The notes: generated by a model not told the origin, from the sequence alone. DNA of 64,000 nt from Rhizobium altiplani (GCF_001542405.1 NZ_LNCD01000021.1:1-64000), one strand, 5' to 3'. Shown: positions 18,266 to 27,580, counted from the stretch's first letter. Made by a program: numbers and translations.

Positions 18266-18742
18266 ATGTTTGCAAGGCTATTGGTATTAAGCCGTTATAT
18301 CATGATCCTGCCAGTGGTCGTGACGTTGATTGGAGCCATATCGCTGATAATTTACGAAACTGCGGTCATGGCTTTAAGTATCCGCGATACAGTGGAGGAC
18401 ATTGCTATCTCGACGCAAGCAGTCAAAATGTTTGCGGTCGGAGTGGTCGAGGGCATTGATGTCTTCCTAATCGCGGTAGCCGCCTACATTATCAGTATCG
18501 GCCTTTATACGCTTTTCATTGACGAGAATTTGGATCGCCCCCGATGGCTCATGCTGAAGGATCTCGAAGACCTGAAAGCAAATTTGGTCAGCGTGGTAAT
18601 TGCCGTGCTTGCGGTCCTGTTTCTTCGAGAGGCTGTTGCGTGGGATGGGTCGCAGAGAATTATCTATCTGGGGGTGGCGACAGCCCTCATCATCTTTGCG
18701 CTTGCTTTCTACCTTTCTAAGCACAAAGGCTCCCCGCCGTAA
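18266..18742 (+). CDS. YqhA (UPF0114) family membrane protein
   Basis: A 158-residue protein with about four hydrophobic helices. VVEGIDVFLIAVAAYIISIG, LYTLFIDENLDRPRW and LKDLEDLKANLVSVVI match the UPF0114/YqhA family, whose function is not established. I use the ATG at 18266 (MFARLLVLSRYIM) because family members begin there; the same frame extends 28 codons upstream but that part looks unrelated. There is no strong ribosome-binding site, so the start is uncertain. Confidence 0.8.
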   Translation: MFARLLVLSRYIMILPVVVTLIGAISLIIYETAVMALSIRDTVEDIAISTQAVKMFAVGVVEGIDVFLIAVAAYIISIGLYTLFIDENLDRPRWLMLKDLEDLKANLVSVVIAVLAVLFLREAVAWDGSQRIIYLGVATALIIFALAFYLSKHKGSPP

Positions 18743-18838
18743 TGGCGTCACGAAGATACTCCCGTTTTCGCCGCTTCCTGGTCCGGGCCTGCGCACCATT
18801 TCGGGCCCGGCAAATTGCCCGGAGAGCACCAATGACAT

Positions 18839-20353
18839 CTATTGCGCCGGAGCCGTTTCCTCTATCCGCTCGCTTCCGCCGAGCGCCCATCGGGTGACTG
18901 GACGAGCAAGAAGGACGAGGACGATCCCGAAGCCGGCGCTGACAAGGAAGATGCGGGTGAACGCGTCCGGAAGGCCGGCGGCATGTTCGGTGTCCATGCC
19001 TGCGGCCAGCAATCCCGCCATCAAATTGCCGAGCGACGCGGCGACAAACCAGAACCCCATGATCTGGCTGGTGAAGCGCTCTGGCGCAAGGCGGGAGAAA
19101 GTTGAAAGCCCGACCGGACTGAGCATCAGTTCGCCCACTGTGTGCAGCAGGTAGGTACAGACGAGGAAGAGCCCGGTAACCTTTACGCCCGTTGCCGCCG
19201 TGTGCGCCGCCGGCACTAGGATCAGGTAGCCCAGGCCCATCGCGACGAGCGCCAATCCAAACTTCACGAAAACGGGAATGGTCCAGCGTTTCTCGGCGTA
19301 GATCCAGAACGCCGCAAAAGCCGGGGTCAGCAGGATGATGAAGAGCGAGTTCAAGTTCTGGAACCATGAGGCAGGCACGGTGAAACTGCCAAGCTGGCGC
19401 TGTGTGAGGTCGTTTGCGAAGAGGTTGAGCGAGGAGCCGGCCTGTTCAAAACCGGACCAGAAGAGCGCGGCAGCCACGAAAAGGAGCGCAAGGACGATCA
19501 TGCGCCGCTTCTCCGAGCCACTAAGGTCCCCTGCCAAATATATGTTGAGGAAAAAGCCAATAGCCACTGTCACGATGATCAGGCCCATGGCCTGTGCCAA
19601 CCCTTGCGCACTGGTCAGATTGATCTGACCGGTTAGCGCTGCTGCGGCGACCAGGACGACGACGAGGCCACCGATGGCACCGGTGAAGAGGTGGTCACGA
19701 CGGCCGGTCGCCGCGTCGGGGTGATGGTGCACGGCAGGCGCACCACCCTTGTCGCGAAGCGAGGTGCGGCTCGCCCGCAGGAAGTTGATCAACCCGAAGA
19801 ACATGGCAGCGGCAGCCGCGCCGAAACCCCAATGCCAGCCCCAGTTCTCGCCGAGATAGCCGGCAATAAGTCCTCCGAGGATCGCGCCGATGTTGATGCC
19901 CATGTAGAAGAATGAGAACCCTGCGTCGCGGCCGCCGATATCGTTCTTGTCGTAGAGTTGGCCGACCATGGTCGAGATGTTTGGCTTGAGAAGCCCGGTG
20001 CCAATCGCGATGCAGAGGAGGCCGAGGAAGAACACCATTGCAGCGGAGCCGGAAACCGCAAGCAGGACATGCCCGATCATGATAACGACACCGCCAACGA
20101 CGATCGCGCGCTTGCAACCCCAGAAGCGGTCGGCGATCCAACCACCTGGCAGCGCCAAGATATAGGCCGACGCGGTATACAGGCCATAGATCGCTGCGGC
20201 GTCGGCTGTGGTGAGACCCAGGCCGCTATTCTCGACCCGATCCACGAGGTAAAGGATGAGGATCGCCCGCATGCCGTAGTAGCTGAAGCGTTCCCACATC
20301 TCGACGAGAAAAAGCGCAACCAGTCCTGGTGGATACTTGACAGACGTCGTCAT
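18839..20353 (-). CDS. POT family proton-dependent oligopeptide transporter
   Basis: A 504-residue membrane protein for proton-coupled uptake of di- and tripeptides. The POT signature is complete: EMWERFSYYGMRAIL at residues 18-32 contains the ExxERFxYY proton-coupling motif, followed by GGWIADRFWG and FSFFYMGINIGA. It resembles DtpA/YdgR in length and layout. It stands alone, convergent with the yqhA-like gene. Confidence 0.93.
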   Translation of the reverse strand: MTTSVKYPPGLVALFLVEMWERFSYYGMRAILILYLVDRVENSGLGLTTADAAAIYGLYTASAYILALPGGWIADRFWGCKRAIVVGGVVIMIGHVLLAVSGSAAMVFFLGLLCIAIGTGLLKPNISTMVGQLYDKNDIGGRDAGFSFFYMGINIGAILGGLIAGYLGENWGWHWGFGAAAAAMFFGLINFLRASRTSLRDKGGAPAVHHHPDAATGRRDHLFTGAIGGLVVVLVAAAALTGQINLTSAQGLAQAMGLIIVTVAIGFFLNIYLAGDLSGSEKRRMIVLALLFVAAALFWSGFEQAGSSLNLFANDLTQRQLGSFTVPASWFQNLNSLFIILLTPAFAAFWIYAEKRWTIPVFVKFGLALVAMGLGYLILVPAAHTAATGVKVTGLFLVCTYLLHTVGELMLSPVGLSTFSRLAPERFTSQIMGFWFVAASLGNLMAGLLAAGMDTEHAAGLPDAFTRIFLVSAGFGIVLVLLARPVTRWALGGSERIEETAPAQ

Positions 20354-20783
20354 CGGCTCCCCCCAACTAATGCATCTGCGCTAGTATAGCGCCAATCACC
20401 GGGGAAAGCGCGCGCTACTGACCGTAACCTTGGCGTCAGCAGCATATTGGGTGAGATTGATTGCAGCCTTGGGCGATCGCAAAGGTGATATCAGGTTAGG
20501 TCTATGAGGACAAAGCGTGACTAAACCGGACTTAAGGCGCGCACTGGCGGACTTCGAGTGTGCAACTTTGCTTAGGCGATGGGGCTGGATTGCAAGGGCG
20601 GTCCACAGAGCCGGCCGGGTGCTTCCTGCGAGGAGGTTTTTTCGTATCAATGCTGCTTGAGGCGAGTACGGCCACCTCTGGAAACGAATTTGCTAGATAC
20701 GCGATTGATACTCGTGGTTGGCGCACCACTATCCTCCGTAGGAAATCTTGCCCGAGCAAACACAGTTGGTGGAAGACACAATC
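20354..20783. other. Intergenic stretch between POT transporter and lipoprotein
   Basis: It should contain the promoter of the minus-strand POT gene and that of the plus-strand lipoprotein. No frame with recognisable protein and no repeat was seen. Confidence 0.4.
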
Positions 20784-20999
20784 ATGTTACGCTCATCGCT
20801 CCTAGTCATCTGCGTGACCATTGCAGGAGCCTCGCTTGTAGCGTGCGCTCCTCATACCGAGCCCATCGATGTTAACAGCAATGCCGCGCTCAGCACGAAG
20901 TCAGCAAATAGGAGCCCAGGCCCTACCCGCGTCAAAGGCAAGACTGACTGCAAGGCAAAGCCCAATTACGCAGGGATGCTTCGCACACTCTGCTATTGA
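20784..20999 (+). CDS. Small putative lipoprotein
   Basis: A 71-residue protein from the ATG at 20784 (MLRSSLLVICVTIAG), with a hydrophobic signal and the lipobox-like SLVAC at residues about 17-21. The mature part is short, Ser/Lys-rich and has two further Cys. I do not recognise the family. The lipoprotein signal makes it more likely than not to be real, but small size and isolation keep confidence moderate. Confidence 0.5.
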   Translation: MLRSSLLVICVTIAGASLVACAPHTEPIDVNSNAALSTKSANRSPGPTRVKGKTDCKAKPNYAGMLRTLCY

Positions 21000-21126
21000 C
21001 CACTTAGAGCCCTTTCAAAACGGAGTTGGGTGGCTAAGCCGCGGGAACACTGACATAGCGGCGTTAGACGTTTTTGAAGTTGAGGCCCTGTGCTAAGTTG
21101 CCGACAATCTACCGATTGACTAAGAC

Positions 21127-21152
21127 GGGTGCGGCGATTTCTCGCCGCACCC
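21127..21152 (-). terminator. Hairpin terminator after alpha/beta hydrolase
   Basis: GGGTGCGGCGA and TCGCCGCACCC form a perfect 11-bp stem with a TTTC loop, 14 bases past the stop of the minus-strand hydrolase. The following T-run is weak. Confidence 0.7.
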
Positions 21153-21165
21153 AACGCGTCTGGCT

Positions 21166-22146
21166 TTACGCCTTGATGAAGGCCTGGAGATCGGCGTTCA
21201 GGACATCGGCGTTGACCGTCAGCATCCCGTGCGAAAAGCCTGGATAGGTTTTGAGCGAACCGTTTTTCAAAAGCTTGGTCGACTTGAGTGCCGAATCCGC
21301 GATCGGCACAATCTGATCGTCCTCACCGTGTAGGACAAGCGTCGGCACGGTGATTTCCTTCAGGTCTTCCGTTTGATCGGTTTCGGAGAACGCTTTGATG
21401 CCATCATAGTGGGCCTTGGCGCCGCCCATCATGCCCTGACGCCACCAATTCTGTATCACGCCTTCCTGGATCTTCGCACCATCGCGATTGAAGCCATAGA
21501 ATGGGCCGGCCGGAACATCGCGGAAGAACTGCGCGCGGTTGGCGGCAAGTGCCGAACGGAAGCCGTCAAAAACGTCGATCGGCAGGCCCTCCGGGTTCGA
21601 GGCCGTCTTGACCATGAGCGGTGGAACGGCGGAGACGAGAACCGCCTTGGCGACCCTGCCGGCCTTTTGACCATGCTTGGCGACATAACGAGCGACTTCA
21701 CCGCCGCCCGTCGAGTGACCGATATGCACGACATTCTTTAGGTTCAGGTGCTCGACGACGGCAAACGCATCGGAGGCGTAATGGTCCATGTCGTGACCTT
21801 CGGAGACCTGGGCCGAACGGCCGTGACCGCGGCGGTCATGGGCGACGACGCGATATCCATTGGCGAGGAAGTACAACATCTGTGCGTCCCAATCGTCGGA
21901 CGACAGCGGCCAGCCGTGGTGGAACATGATCGGCTGTGCGTCCTTCGGACCCCAGTCCTTGTAGAAGATCTCAACGCCGTCCTTGGTGGTTACAGTGCTC
22001 ATGCTTTTGCTTCCTTCAGTGGAGTGCTTCGTGGATGCAGCGTTGGCTGCAACGCTGAAAGAGGTTGGAATTGCAAAGGACGCAGCGGCGGCAGCTCCAG
22101 TGATGAGGGCAGCGCGGCGTGTAAGAGGAAAGAGGTTATCGGTCAT
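21166..22146 (-). CDS. Alpha/beta hydrolase with Tat-type signal (chloroperoxidase-like)
   Basis: A 326-residue alpha/beta-hydrolase. The ATG at 22146 follows a GGAG and gives an N-terminus with TRRAALITG and a hydrophobic run, resembling a Tat signal that could send it to the periplasm. The core has HHGWPLSSDDW (oxyanion region), GHSTGGGE with the nucleophilic Ser, and a late GFSHGM with the likely catalytic His; this is the non-heme chloroperoxidase/esterase branch. Its promoter carries the shared 41-bp element at 22226-22266, so it probably belongs to the LysR regulon. A close paralogue lies at 46872-47864. Confidence 0.88.
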   Translation of the reverse strand: MTDNLFPLTRRAALITGAAAAASFAIPTSFSVAANAASTKHSTEGSKSMSTVTTKDGVEIFYKDWGPKDAQPIMFHHGWPLSSDDWDAQMLYFLANGYRVVAHDRRGHGRSAQVSEGHDMDHYASDAFAVVEHLNLKNVVHIGHSTGGGEVARYVAKHGQKAGRVAKAVLVSAVPPLMVKTASNPEGLPIDVFDGFRSALAANRAQFFRDVPAGPFYGFNRDGAKIQEGVIQNWWRQGMMGGAKAHYDGIKAFSETDQTEDLKEITVPTLVLHGEDDQIVPIADSALKSTKLLKNGSLKTYPGFSHGMLTVNADVLNADLQAFIKA

Positions 22147-22225
22147 TTCGGCTCCGGTTTCCGTCGAGTTGGGTGCGCGACGGGTGTCTGATGGACGGAT
22201 ATTGTCGAAGAACATAGCCATCAGC

Positions 22226-22266
22226 AATTGCATCAATAATTCACATTTAATTGCGCATATTGAAAT
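22226..22266 (+). promoter_or_regulatory. Shared LysR-type operator, copy a
   Basis: AATTGC-N17-AATTGC-N6-TGAAAT. It lies 80 bases upstream of the hydrolase start. The second half, ATTGC-N7-GMAAT, fits the LysR T-N11-A rule. Three more copies with identical spacing are at 24426, 27774 and 30123. Confidence 0.75.
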
Positions 22267-22304
22267 TATCGGCGGGCAACCACTCCCGCCACCCATGAGG
22301 AGAA

Positions 22305-23903
22305 TCAGGCAGCCCCCGGACGGTTGATCGTCAGGAAATGTCGGACGACTGGTCTTTCCGAGCCTGAATGATAAGTCAGAACCTTGCTCTGCAGGTCCGC
22401 ATCGGCTTGCGACACACGCTTGTGCTGGCGCAGATGCTCGGCCCAGGACTCCACCATGAACCATTCGACAATCTTTTGAGGATCGGCCGAATCCTCGGTG
22501 ATGCCCCAGCCGTAGGCGCCATCGCGGCGACGTTCCTCCGAGAGTTCGTCGATTGCACGAAGGAAGGCAGTGCGGTGATGTTTTTCCACCTGGTACTCGA
22601 TGAGGATCAGGACTGGGCCACGGTCATGGGCGACCGGTTCTGCGACCAGCGGTTCTGGCCAATGGTTTGAGGCCACGAGATCAGCATCGCCGGCCGGCAG
22701 TTTGATGCGATGCATGATGATACCAGCGACCAACAGGCCAGCAGCGCCGATCAGCAGTGTACCGGGTACGCCGGCAACTTCACCGACTGTGCCCCAGCCG
22801 ATGCTGCCGGCCGTCATCGCGCCGTTGAAGACGGTCAGATAGACGGCAAGGCCACGGCCTCGCACCCAGTTGGGCAGAATTGCCTGGGCCGCGCCGTTGA
22901 GAGTCGTCAGCGCGGTGATCCATGCGCCCCCGAGGAAAAGCAGGACGATGATGGCGACCCATTGCGGCGGGGCGAGCGAGAGCGCTGCCATAACGAGAGC
23001 AGTAACGACTGCGGCGCCGAGAAGCAGTCGATCGGCATCGAAGCGCTCACGCAACTTCGGCATGACGAGCGCACCGCCGATGGCACCGGCACCGACCGCA
23101 CCAAGCAGAATTCCGTAGAAGCCGGCATCTCCGCCAAGCAATTGCCTGGCGACGAGCGGCAGTAGTGCCCAGACGGCGCTGGCGAAGGCGAAGAAGATTG
23201 CCGCGCGCAGAAGCACGACATGCAGCGGACGGCTGGCGCGGGTATAACGAAGACCGGCACGGAATGCGCCAAGGAAGCCCTCGGCGAGCGCGTCATCGGC
23301 ATTCTTTGCTCGTGGCCACCAGACGAGGGCAGCGATGACAACGAAATAGCTCGCGACATCGGCGCCATAAGTAATGCCGGCACCAAAAGCTGCCAGAAGC
23401 AGGCCACCAGCAGCAGGTCCTATCGAGCGTGCAATGTTAATGCCGAGCGAATTGAGGGCGACGGCGCTCTTTACATCCTCCCGCTTTACCAGTTCCGGCA
23501 CGATCGCCTGCCAGGTGGGACCCATCAGCGCAGCACCAATGCCGCCGAGGAAGGTAAGTCCGATCAGGGCGCTGACAGAAAGCATTCCGGTGTGTGCCAG
23601 AACCATCAGCGTGATGCTGACTGAGGCGAGCAGGAATTGCACGGCGATCAGGAACTTGCGGCGATCGAGGATGTCGGTCAGCACGCCGGCCGGAATGGCG
23701 AGAAGGAAGATCGGCAATGTGCCGGCCGCCTGAACCAGCGCCACGGCAGCAGGCGAGGCCGAGAGGTCCGTCATCAGCCAGGAGCTTGCGACATCGCGCA
23801 TGAAACTGCCTGTGTTGCCAAGCACCGTCGCTGTCCAAAGAACTGCGAAGACAGGTTGAGCGAGTGGGGCGAAACTGCCCCCTGAGGACCGTGCGGGGCT
23901 CAT
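22305..23903 (-). CDS. MFS exporter (EntS-type) with C-terminal ABM-like domain
   Basis: A 532-residue protein. Residues 1-410 form a 12-helix major facilitator of the DHA3/EntS type: GNTGSFMRDVASSWLM, LDRRKFLIAVQFLLA and MGPTWQAIVPELV are recognisable. From about residue 430 a soluble domain begins: GPVLILIEYQVEKHHRTAFL, then RRRDGAYGWGITED and EWFMVESWAEHLRQHKRVS, which looks like a dimeric alpha/beta-barrel (antibiotic biosynthesis monooxygenase-like) domain. Its ATG overlaps the broken doxX stop by four bases, so the operator at 24426 should control both. A role in exporting a reactive aromatic or quinone is an inference. Confidence 0.85.
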   Translation of the reverse strand: MSPARSSGGSFAPLAQPVFAVLWTATVLGNTGSFMRDVASSWLMTDLSASPAAVALVQAAGTLPIFLLAIPAGVLTDILDRRKFLIAVQFLLASVSITLMVLAHTGMLSVSALIGLTFLGGIGAALMGPTWQAIVPELVKREDVKSAVALNSLGINIARSIGPAAGGLLLAAFGAGITYGADVASYFVVIAALVWWPRAKNADDALAEGFLGAFRAGLRYTRASRPLHVVLLRAAIFFAFASAVWALLPLVARQLLGGDAGFYGILLGAVGAGAIGGALVMPKLRERFDADRLLLGAAVVTALVMAALSLAPPQWVAIIVLLFLGGAWITALTTLNGAAQAILPNWVRGRGLAVYLTVFNGAMTAGSIGWGTVGEVAGVPGTLLIGAAGLLVAGIIMHRIKLPAGDADLVASNHWPEPLVAEPVAHDRGPVLILIEYQVEKHHRTAFLRAIDELSEERRRDGAYGWGITEDSADPQKIVEWFMVESWAEHLRQHKRVSQADADLQSKVLTYHSGSERPVVRHFLTINRPGAA

Positions 23904-24338
23904 TTGGCTGCTCCTTTGGTGAGATCAACGGCGGCGACGAGAACGAAGGCGCCAGTCAGGCCCAGATGTTCGAAGAAGGCATTCGTTGCCATCATCCTCT
24001 CCATGCCAGGGGCGAGTTCCCAGAAACGCAGCGCCACGAGGGTTGCGAGAAGTGTAAACCCGGACAATGCCAATGCCCCTGCCCAACGCAGCAGGCCCGA
24101 GACCACCATTGCGGAAGCGGTGAGCTCAAAGGCGATCAGCCAGGGCAAAGAAACGAGCCGGATGCAGGCCGAAATGGTCCATCTCGGCGATCGCGCCATT
24201 GAAATCTGCGATCTTGAAAAGCGGTCCCTGGATATAGGCCGCGCAAAGCGCCAGAAGCGCAACCGTGCGCGTGGTGGGAGCGGTGACGACTGCTGCGAGC
24301 GCGCTCCGCTCTTTTTTGAATGATGCTTTGTCAGTCAT
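23900..24338 (-). pseudogene. DoxX family membrane protein, frameshifted
   Basis: The first part, from the ATG at 24338, reads TVALLALCAAYIQGPLFKI and MDHFGLHPARFFAL, then runs into a stop. A second frame continues with PWLIAFELTASAMVVSGLLR to LTGAFVLVAAVDLTKGAAK. Together they give a normal DoxX protein of about 145 residues with four helices. The shift lies near 24140-24155. It may be real inactivation, programmed shifting or a sequence error. DoxX proteins are linked to thiol/oxidative stress in several bacteria. The downstream MFS gene overlaps its stop. Confidence 0.8.
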
Positions 24339-24425
24339 GTCTGCTCCTTTGAATGTGGCCGGTCGTAAGAAACGGCGCTCTGTATGGCTGTTGGAGCGAT
24401 ATTGGCTGGAATTATTGCCGCCAGC

Positions 24426-24466
24426 AATTGCATCAATAATTTTGTATTAATTGCGAAATTTGCAAT
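24426..24466 (+). promoter_or_regulatory. Shared LysR-type operator, copy b
   Basis: AATTGC-N17-AATTGC-N6-TGCAAT, 88 bases upstream of the doxX start. The first 21 bases from 24423 are nearly identical to copy a. It should control doxX and the MFS gene. Confidence 0.75.
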
Positions 24467-24485
24467 TAAGTCGGAGGTGGGAACG

Positions 24486-24507
24486 GGGCAGCGGTGATAC
24501 GCTGCCC
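24486..24507 (-). terminator. Hairpin terminator after amidohydrolase operon
   Basis: GGGCAGCG and CGCTGCCC form a perfect 8-bp stem with a six-base loop, 30 bases beyond the amidohydrolase stop. Confidence 0.6.
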
Positions 24508-24536
24508 GCGCTAGACGCCTATGGTCGTGACGGGTC

Positions 24537-26414
24537 TCAGACGGCCCAGCAGGAGCAACCAAGCGCGCCGAAGAAGCCCTTCAGGTCGGCGATCGGCAGT
24601 TTCGAAGTCCAGGCGCCGGCATGGTCATGGCCGTGGACACCGCAGTCGTTGGCGCAGCCGCACGAAGCGATCGCGGTGCGGCGCAGCGAGTGGCGACCAG
24701 CCCCTTCCGGTTCGCCCCAGGCGGCATAACCGCCAAACTTTCTGACCGGCGACCAGTCGGGCATGGCTGGCGGCACGTCGCTTTCGTCGAGCGCCTTGAA
24801 GTCGCCGGCGCCATAGACGACCTTGCCGCCGACCATGGTGAGATCCGATGTCAGGTAGGAGATCTCGTCTTCGGCACAGGAGAAGAAGTCCTTGTCCGGC
24901 ACGACGAGATCGGCGAACTGACCCTTCTCGATACGGCCCTTCTTGCCCTCCTCATTGGAGAACCAGGTCACCTTTTCCGTCCACATCCTGAGGGCCGTTT
25001 CGCGGTCGAGGCAGTTGGCACGTGGATAAAGCTGCATGCCGCCAACTGTCTTGCCGGTAACCATCCAGGCAAGCGAAACCCAGGGGTTATAGGAGGCGAC
25101 GCGGGTGGCATCGGTGCCGGCCGAGACGTTGACGCCTTTGTCGAGCATGCGGCGGATCGGCGGGGTGGCTTCAGCGACGCCGTGGCCATAGCGCTCCACG
25201 AAATATTCACCCTGAAAGGCCATGCGATGCTGGGTGGCGATGCCGCCGCCAAGTGCTGCGATGCGGTCGATCGAACGCTCCGAAATGGTCTCGGCATGGT
25301 CGAAGAACCAGTTCAGGCCTTCGAGCGGAATATCCTTGTCGACCTTCTCGAAGACGTCGAGCGCGCGCGAGATGGTTTCGTCATAAGTGGCGTGCAGACG
25401 CCAGGGCCAGCGGTTCTGAGCCAGCACCCGAACGACCTCTTCGAGCTCGCCTTCCATTTCCGGTGCCATCTCTGGTCGCGGCTGGCGAAAATCCTCAAAA
25501 TCGGCTGCCGAGAAAACCAGCATCTCGCCGGCGCCGTTGTGGCGGAAATAATCATTGCCCTGCTTGTATTTGACCGAGGACGTCCAGTTGAGGAAGTCCT
25601 CCTTTTCCTGCTTGGGCTTCTGGGTGAAGAGGTTGAAGGCGAGGCGGACAGTGAGCTGGTTTTCGTCCGACAGTTTCTGGATGACTTCGTAGTCATCGGG
25701 ATAGTTCTGGAAGCCGCCGCCAGCATCGATGACGCCGGTGATGCCGAGCCGGTTCAGTTCGCGCATGAAGTGGCGGGTGGAATTGACCTGGTAGTCGAAG
25801 GGCAGTTTCGGGCCCTTGGCCAACGTCGCATAGAGAATGCCGGCATTCGGCTTGGCCAGAAGCATGCCGGTCGGATTGCCATTGGCGTCGCGGGTAATCT
25901 CGCCACCTGGCGGGTTCGGTGTGTCCTTTGTGTAGCCGACGGCACGAAGGGCTGCACCATTCAGCAGTGCCCGGTCATATAGATGCAGCAGGAAGACAGG
26001 CGTGTCGGGCGCAATCGCATTGATCTCCTCGATCGTGGGCAGGCGCTTTTCGACGAACTGATGTTCGGTAAAGCCGCCGACAACGCGCACCCATTGCGGG
26101 GCGGGTGTCACCGCGACCTGGCGCTTCAGCATGTCCATGGCATCGGCAAGCGAGCGAACGCCATCCCAGCGCAGTTCCATGTTGAAGTTCAGGCCGCCAC
26201 GCACGACGTGGGTGTGGTTGTCGATCAGGCCCGGCAGGACACGCTTGCCCTTGAGGTCGACGATCCTGGTGTCGGGGCCAGCGAAAGCCATGATTTCTGC
26301 ATCCGTGCCAACCTCCAGAAAGGTACCGTCCTTGATCGCGACGGCAGTGGCATTCGGTTTCGAACGGTCGAGCGTGGTGATCAAACCGTGGTGGAGGATG
26401 AGGTCGGCGAACAT
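24537..26414 (-). CDS. YtcJ-like metal-dependent amidohydrolase with Cys/His-rich tail
   Basis: A 625-residue hydrolase of the amidohydrolase-3 (YtcJ) family. I chose the ATG at 26414 (MFADLILHHGLITTLD) because AGGAG lies eight bases before it. Metal-site motifs are PGLIDNHTHVVRGG near residue 65, WFFDHAE and SAGTDATRV later. Substrates in this family are mostly unknown imidazolones, ureas or amides. The last 50 residues are unusual: SCGCANDCGVHGHDHAGAW and a final CSCWAV form a Cys/His cluster that could bind metal. It is the last gene of an operon with XapX and an isochorismatase-type enzyme under operator c. Confidence 0.87.
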   Translation of the reverse strand: MFADLILHHGLITTLDRSKPNATAVAIKDGTFLEVGTDAEIMAFAGPDTRIVDLKGKRVLPGLIDNHTHVVRGGLNFNMELRWDGVRSLADAMDMLKRQVAVTPAPQWVRVVGGFTEHQFVEKRLPTIEEINAIAPDTPVFLLHLYDRALLNGAALRAVGYTKDTPNPPGGEITRDANGNPTGMLLAKPNAGILYATLAKGPKLPFDYQVNSTRHFMRELNRLGITGVIDAGGGFQNYPDDYEVIQKLSDENQLTVRLAFNLFTQKPKQEKEDFLNWTSSVKYKQGNDYFRHNGAGEMLVFSAADFEDFRQPRPEMAPEMEGELEEVVRVLAQNRWPWRLHATYDETISRALDVFEKVDKDIPLEGLNWFFDHAETISERSIDRIAALGGGIATQHRMAFQGEYFVERYGHGVAEATPPIRRMLDKGVNVSAGTDATRVASYNPWVSLAWMVTGKTVGGMQLYPRANCLDRETALRMWTEKVTWFSNEEGKKGRIEKGQFADLVVPDKDFFSCAEDEISYLTSDLTMVGGKVVYGAGDFKALDESDVPPAMPDWSPVRKFGGYAAWGEPEGAGRHSLRRTAIASCGCANDCGVHGHDHAGAWTSKLPIADLKGFFGALGCSCWAV

Positions 26415-26513
26415 GAGATATGCTCCTGGCTTCATTATTAAGATTGTTTTCAATGCTTTGCGCCGGGGCAACTGGGCATCGGCCCCATCGCAAGCGGATC
26501 CCCTCTTGCGGCC

Positions 26514-26801
26514 TCAGCTATCAGACTTCGTCTGAGCTTGGCGAGACACGACGATGTCATTGCGGACGTCGCCTTTCGGCATATGGCCGAACATGTGCGG
26601 CTTGATCTGGTTGATCCACGACACTGCCGCGGGCTCCTTGGCGATCAGCGTTCTTGCGAAGGGAATGAGCTGTTCGCCAACCAGAATGCCAAGCAGGCCG
26701 ACCAGGGCGACCACCGGGGGAGCGGGAGAGCGGACATTGAGCAGGCTGTAGACAATGCCGACCAGAAGACCGGCGCCCAGGGAAAGAAGATAGAGTTTCA
26801 T
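26514..26801 (-). CDS. XapX domain protein (DUF1427)
   Basis: A 95-residue protein from the ATG at 26801 (MKLYLLSLGAGLLVGIVYSL), with two hydrophobic helices. NVRSPAPPVVALVGLLGILV and EQLIPFARTLI are the XapX signature. The C-terminus is polar. An upstream extension of 14 codons is possible. XapX genes are small membrane partners of hydrolase operons of this sort; the function is unknown. Confidence 0.85.
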   Translation of the reverse strand: MKLYLLSLGAGLLVGIVYSLLNVRSPAPPVVALVGLLGILVGEQLIPFARTLIAKEPAAVSWINQIKPHMFGHMPKGDVRNDIVVSRQAQTKSDS

Positions 26802-26887
26802 CGCAGCGTCCTCAACGATGGAGGCGCCGTTTCGGCAAGACATGCTTTCATGCTGCCGAAGCGGGCCGAATGGGTTGGATGGGGGAC

Positions 26888-27580
26888 TTACTTGGCCGGG
26901 TTCGGGCCGATGCGCTTGCCGTGGGTGACGCGTTCGTCTACGTCGTGGACCATCGTGTAGGCATAGTCGATGCCCATGCCGTAGGCGCCGGAATGCTCCT
27001 TGGCCAGCGAGGTGACCCCGTCATAGGTCTCGCGGTGAGCCCAGTCGCGCTGCCATTCGAGCAAGACCTGCTGCCAGGTCACCGGAACCACGCCGGCCTG
27101 GACCATTCGGTCCATCGCGTATTTGTGGGCCTCGGAAGACGTGCCGCCGGAAGCGTCGGCCACCATGTAGATCTCGTAGTCGGGCATGTCGTGCATCGCA
27201 GACAGCGCGAAGGTGGTGTTGCAGACTTCTGTCCACAGGCCGGAAACGACGATCTTCTTGCGACCTTCGGCGGCGTTCTTGGCCAAGGCATCGCGAACAT
27301 TCTGGTCATCCCAGGAGTTCATAGAGGTACGTTCGAGGATGTCGTTGTCAGGGAAGACGGCGAGGAGTTCAGGGAAGGTGTGGCCGGAAAAGGACAGCGT
27401 TTCGACGGTGGTGATGGTCGTCGGGATGTTGAAGATCTTGGCAGCCTTGGCGAGGCCGACAACATTGTTCTTCAGTACCTGGCGATCCATCGACTGGACG
27501 CCGAACGCCATCTGCGGCTGCTGGTCGATGAAGATGAGCTGGCTGTTCTTCGGGGTCAGGACTTCGAGCTTCTTGGACAT
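26888..27580 (-). CDS. Isochorismatase-family hydrolase (YcaC-like)
   Basis: A 230-residue cysteine hydrolase. The triad is visible: Asp in LIFIDQQPQM, Lys in the DALAKNAAEGRKKIVV region, and the nucleophilic Cys in VVSGLWTEVCNTTFAL. It resembles YcaC and related hydrolases of unknown substrate rather than true isochorismatase. It is first in the operon with xapX and the amidohydrolase, behind operator c at 27774-27814. Confidence 0.9.
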   Translation of the reverse strand: MSKKLEVLTPKNSQLIFIDQQPQMAFGVQSMDRQVLKNNVVGLAKAAKIFNIPTTITTVETLSFSGHTFPELLAVFPDNDILERTSMNSWDDQNVRDALAKNAAEGRKKIVVSGLWTEVCNTTFALSAMHDMPDYEIYMVADASGGTSSEAHKYAMDRMVQAGVVPVTWQQVLLEWQRDWAHRETYDGVTSLAKEHSGAYGMGIDYAYTMVHDVDERVTHGKRIGPNPAK

